A DNA stretch of 54,595 nucleotides, taken from the NCBI RefSeq assembly GCF_902168065.1, contig NZ_LR655708.1:1-54595 (forward strand), in the 5' to 3' direction. Source of the DNA: Mycobacterium tilburgii. GTDB taxonomy: Bacteria; Actinomycetota; Actinomycetes; Mycobacteriales; Mycobacteriaceae. Position numbers and translations under genes: made by a program. Positions within the stretch are counted from its first letter, which is position 1. Every line of letters begins with the position of its first letter. The notes beneath the pieces are model-generated. The model ran no database searches. It saw only the letters and a list, made by a program, of their open reading frames with translations, and was not told the origin of the DNA. Shown piece after piece: positions 51,669-54,595 of the stretch.

Positions 51669-52621
51669 TCCTGCGCTCTGGGGCCGCCACAGGCCGCCAG
51701 GTAGTCCGCGTAGTTCCACTCGGCCAGGAATTTCTGGGCCGCAACCAGTCCGCGGTCATACAGTGCATTGCGCTGCTGCGCGGGGATGTCGAAGTCGATG
51801 GGGCTCACGTCCTCGGCCGGGACGAAGATGGTGCGCCGGACCGTACACGGATCGTCGACGTAAGCGTTGTCCTGATTGCCCACCAACGTCTCGATTGCGG
51901 CCAGTCCCAGTGAAACCGGACCGTGCACGGGATGGGTGGGCGGAATACCCGGCCGCGCCGACAGCCGGACACCGAAGGTCGGCCAGCGCGGCTCGGACCG
52001 GTCGAACAGCTCCACCGGGAAACTCGACAGCAGGCCGCCGTCCACCCAGGTGGCACCTGCTACCCGCACCGGTTGGAACACATACGGAATGGCCGCCGAG
52101 GCATGCACCGCGCAGGCGACCAAGAAGTCGTTTGGGTCCAGGCCATAGGAGTCGAGGTCCCATGGGATCCGCACCAGCCTGCGGCGGGACAGATCGCTGG
52201 CGGTGACGACCAGCGAGAAGGCGAATTGCTCGGGCTCCTCGCCGGTGCGCAGATCACCGAAGGTCCGGACGCCGAGATCGGCCAGCAGCCCGGCCAACAG
52301 CTGCTCGAGGTAATCACCGCGGTAGACGCCTTCGGACAACAGCAGCGAAAGTCCGCCACCCACCAACGGTATGTGCCCGATCAGCGTGCGGTCCAAAAAC
52401 TTTCGGTAGTCGATCGACCGCATGATCTCGGCGAGCCGGCTCATCGGCTCGCCCGCCACCTGCAGCGCCGCCACCAGGGACGCAACGATCGCGCCGGCGC
52501 TGGTCCCGGCGACGCGGGGGAATTTATAACCCGCCGCAGTCAGCGCATCCACCGCCCCGACCAGGCCGATACCCCGGACGCCGCCGCCCTGAAACACCAG
52601 ATCAGCGCGTGCCGTACTCAT
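51665..52621 (-). CDS. Patatin-like phospholipase, Rv2037c homologue
   Basis: Serine lipid hydrolase. The 318-residue protein has the oxyanion loop GGGVRG (12-17), nucleophile elbow GTSAG with Ser41, and the catalytic-type WVDGGLLSSFPVEL with Asp. The ATG at 52621 overlaps the stop of the ABC ATPase gene by four bases, as in the Rv2037c-Rv2041c cluster. Its presence at the end of a sugar ABC operon suggests a lipid or glycolipid substrate for the system. Intact. Confidence 0.9.
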   Translation of the reverse strand: MSTARADLVFQGGGVRGIGLVGAVDALTAAGYKFPRVAGTSAGAIVASLVAALQVAGEPMSRLAEIMRSIDYRKFLDRTLIGHIPLVGGGLSLLLSEGVYRGDYLEQLLAGLLADLGVRTFGDLRTGEEPEQFAFSLVVTASDLSRRRLVRIPWDLDSYGLDPNDFLVACAVHASAAIPYVFQPVRVAGATWVDGGLLSSFPVELFDRSEPRWPTFGVRLSARPGIPPTHPVHGPVSLGLAAIETLVGNQDNAYVDDPCTVRRTIFVPAEDVSPIDFDIPAQQRNALYDRGLVAAQKFLAEWNYADYLAACGGPRAQD

Positions 52622-53688
52622 CGCATTCGCTCTCCATCGATGTCGAAGAAATGCAGATGTCCGAGTTCTGGATGCAATCGTACCCGGCTGCCCTTCTGCG
52701 GCGGATTGCGGCCGTCCGCGCGGGCAACGACGTGTTTGTCACTTGCCTTGGCGGAGTCTGTGATTCGCCCGTACAGGTAGGCATCCGCCCCGAGCTCTTC
52801 GACGACGTCGATCTCCATCTCGACACCCAGGGTCCCCAACTCCAGATGCTCCGGACGCACCCCCACCACGACTTGGCTGGCGCCGTTGACGAGCTCCCGG
52901 GGTAGTGGGATGGGCCAATCGCCCAGCGACACGGTGCAATCGACCACCGGCAGCGTGAACAGGTTCATGGCCGGCGACCCGATGAATCCCGCGACGAAGA
53001 CGTTGGCGGGGTTGCGGTAGAGCTCGCGGGGCGCCGCGAACTGCTGCAGCACACCGTCGCGCAACACCGCCACGCGGTCCCCCATCGTCATCGCCTCGAC
53101 CTGGTCATGGGTGACATACACCGTCGTGGTCTCGAGCCGACGCTGCAACGCGGCGATCTGATTGCGGGTTTGTACACGCAGTTTGGTGTCGAGGTTGGAC
53201 AGCGGCTCGTCCATCAGGCACACTTGCGGACGACGCACGATCGCCCGCCCCATCGCCACCCGCTGCCGCTGCCCACCCGAGAGGTCTTTGGGCTTGCGAT
53301 ACAGATACGGCTCGAGGTCCAGCAGTTTGGCCGCATCCAGAACCCGCTTCCGAATCTCCATCTTCGAGATTTTCGCGATCTTCAGCGCGAAGCCCATGTT
53401 TTGGGCGACCGTCATGTGCGGGTAGAGGGCGTAGTTCTGGAACACCATCGCGACGTCACGATCCTTGGGATCCAGATCCGTGACGTCGCGCTCGCCGATG
53501 TGGATGGATCCGTCATCCAGCGTTTCCAGCCCGGCCACCATGCGCAGCGACGTGGTCTTGCCGCAACCCGACGGTCCGACCAGAACGACGAATTCGCCAT
53601 CGGCCACCGACAAGTCGAGGCTATCCAGGGCCGGACGGTCCGCGCCCGGGTACCGCAGAGTCGCCCGTTCCCACCTGACTGAAGCCAC
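52618..53688 (-). CDS. Sugar ABC transporter ATPase (MsmK/UgpC type), Rv2038c homologue
   Basis: A 356-residue ATPase: Walker A GPSGCGKT (38-45), Q-loop MVFQNYALYPHM, signature LSGGQRQRVAMGRA, Walker B VCLMDEPLSNLD, switch YVTHDQVEAMTMGD. The C-terminal OB-type regulatory domain (VVVGVRPEHLELG; ADAYLYGRI) marks the carbohydrate-uptake CUT1 class. It sits three bases after the permease gene. Intact. Confidence 0.95.
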   Translation of the reverse strand: MASVRWERATLRYPGADRPALDSLDLSVADGEFVVLVGPSGCGKTTSLRMVAGLETLDDGSIHIGERDVTDLDPKDRDVAMVFQNYALYPHMTVAQNMGFALKIAKISKMEIRKRVLDAAKLLDLEPYLYRKPKDLSGGQRQRVAMGRAIVRRPQVCLMDEPLSNLDTKLRVQTRNQIAALQRRLETTTVYVTHDQVEAMTMGDRVAVLRDGVLQQFAAPRELYRNPANVFVAGFIGSPAMNLFTLPVVDCTVSLGDWPIPLPRELVNGASQVVVGVRPEHLELGTLGVEMEIDVVEELGADAYLYGRITDSAKASDKHVVARADGRNPPQKGSRVRLHPELGHLHFFDIDGERMR

Positions 53689-53691
53689 GCC

Positions 53692-54531
53692 TCACCCACC
53701 CAGCCCGGTAACGGCGATGCCGCGGACGAACGAACGCTGGGCGACCGCGTAGATGATGACCAGCGGCACCATAATGAGCATCGAGGCCGCCATGATGATC
53801 GGCCAGCGGGCGACGTACTCGCCGCGCAGCCGCACCAGTCCGAGTGTCAGGGTGGCCAGGCTGTTGCGCTGCAGCATCAGCAGCGGCCACAGAAAGTCAT
53901 TCCAGACGTTGACCCAGGTGAGCACCCCGAGCACCATCACCGCGGGCCGTGCATGCGGCAGCAGGATCCGCCAGTAGATCTGCCACGGCGAGCAGCCGTC
54001 GAGGATCGCAGCCTCCTCGAGATCACAGGGCAGCGTTTGAAAGAACTGACGCATCAGGTAGGTGCCGAAAGCGCTGCCAAACAGGCCGGGCACGATCATC
54101 GACCACAGGGTGTCGACCCACCCCACCGTGCGCATCAGAATGAACTGCGGGATCACGGTCACCGTCAACGGCACCATCAACGTCCCCAGGTACAGCACGA
54201 ACAGGGTGTCACGGCCGCGGAACTGCAGCCGCGCGAATGCATATCCGGCCAGCGAGCAGAAGAAGACCTGCCCGGCGGTGACCGCCCCGGCGTACAGCAC
54301 GGTATTAAAAAACATTCGCCAGAACTGCATCACGCGGAAGACCTCGGCGTAGTTCGACCATTGCGGCTGGGCGGGGAACAGCCTCGGCTCACTGATCTCC
54401 CCCTCCCTCTTCAGCGACCCCGACACCGCCCAGGCGACGGGGAACAGCCAGCACCACGCGATCGCGATCAGTGCCGCGTAAACCGGAACCCGAACAACAG
54501 TGCGTTTGAACACTCCCTCAGCCAAGGCCAC
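53692..54531 (-). CDS. Sugar ABC transporter permease (MalG type), Rv2039c homologue
   Basis: A 279-residue permease with six membrane segments and the EAA loop EEAAILDGCSPWQIYWRILLP, which docks to the ATPase. Segments include VYAALIAIAWCWLFPVAWAVS, VFFCSLAGYAFARL, LFVLYLGTLMVPLTVTVIPQF and MAASMLIMVPLVIIYAVAQ. The GTG at 54531 overlaps the upstream permease by 13 bases. Intact. Confidence 0.94.
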   Translation of the reverse strand: MALAEGVFKRTVVRVPVYAALIAIAWCWLFPVAWAVSGSLKREGEISEPRLFPAQPQWSNYAEVFRVMQFWRMFFNTVLYAGAVTAGQVFFCSLAGYAFARLQFRGRDTLFVLYLGTLMVPLTVTVIPQFILMRTVGWVDTLWSMIVPGLFGSAFGTYLMRQFFQTLPCDLEEAAILDGCSPWQIYWRILLPHARPAVMVLGVLTWVNVWNDFLWPLLMLQRNSLATLTLGLVRLRGEYVARWPIIMAASMLIMVPLVIIYAVAQRSFVRGIAVTGLGG

Positions 54532-54595
54532 GAGACGCCTCCCATGATCGCCGATGCGAAAGCCGCATCTGCACCAGCGTTAATACCAGCAAGAT
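54519..54595 (-). CDS. Sugar ABC transporter permease (MalF type), C-terminal end only, Rv2040c homologue
   Basis: The last 25 codons before the window edge read ILLVLTLVQMRLSHRRSW and end EASRGLG, TGA. The hydrophobic end plus basic tail fits the last helix of a MalF-type permease, and the position ahead of the MalG gene supports it. The rest lies beyond the edge. Confidence 0.7.

Overview
The window is high-GC DNA from a Mycobacterium. Gene content and order follow the M. tuberculosis H37Rv segment Rv1493 to Rv1445c almost gene for gene, in reversed orientation: mutB, mutA, Rv1491c, Rv1490, Rv1489, Rv1488, Rv1487, Rv1486c, hemH, inhA, fabG1, the moxR1/ripA/ripB cluster, acn, the suf operon, mptB, ctaA, ctaB, tkt, tal, zwf2, opcA and pgl. 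After pgl (about 43.5 kb) this synteny stops. About 8 kb of fragments follows, then homologues of the Rv2037c-Rv2040c block (patatin plus a sugar ABC transporter), which runs off the right edge. Locus comparisons rest on recalled knowledge of H37Rv, not on a search.

The striking property is decay. Intact, tightly packed operons alternate with broken genes. Intact: hemH, inhA-fabG1, Rv1480-moxR1-ripB-ripA, acn and its TetR regulator, sufBDCSU-sufT, mptB and an ABC exporter pair, ctaA, ctaB, tkt-tal, pgl, a tandem universal stress protein, and the patatin/ABC block. Broken by nonsense codons, frameshifts or internal deletions: mutA/mutB, an S1-type protease, the SPFH and NfeD genes, Rv1486c, a GMC oxidoreductase with its AraC regulator and an alpha/beta hydrolase, a DUF559 gene, Rv1481, the ABC-F gene Rv1473, fadE15, sufR, Rv1455, qor, a secreted protein, zwf2, opcA, a P-type ATPase, an ECF sigma/anti-sigma pair, two acyl-CoA dehydrogenases, OsmC, efeO, efeB and DUF3097. 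Some single-base shifts lie in homopolymers and could be sequencing errors. The large internal deletions, nonsense codons and deletion scars are harder to explain that way. I read this as a genome undergoing reduction, with some extra sequence error likely.

Layout: 1-1.6 kb, mutAB remnants, with a probable chimeric inverted end at 1-212. 1.7-6.1 kb, membrane and envelope genes. 6.1-8.8 kb, heme synthesis and the isoniazid-target operon. 8.8-12.6 kb, a decayed oxidoreductase island and a DUF559 gene bracketed by two 56-bp palindromes. 12.7-18.9 kb, cell-wall hydrolases with the MoxR ATPase. 19-22.5 kb, aconitase and regulator. 22.5-24.2 kb, a deletion scar fusing ABC-F and acyl-CoA dehydrogenase remnants. 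24.2-30.5 kb, suf iron-sulfur assembly with an operator at sufR. 30.6-37.1 kb, lipoglycan mannosyltransferase, ABC pair and heme A/O synthesis. 37.4-43.5 kb, pentose phosphate genes. 43.5-51.7 kb, accessory wreckage including a 19-bp minisatellite in an OsmC gene and a DosR-like box. 51.7 kb to end, lipase and sugar importer.

I found no tRNA, rRNA, CRISPR array, complete insertion sequence or toxin-antitoxin pair, and no clearly new multi-gene system. The most interesting structures are the palindrome-bracketed DUF559 gene, the frame-shifting minisatellite, the deletion scars, and selective loss of the glucose-6-phosphate dehydrogenase genes from an otherwise intact operon.
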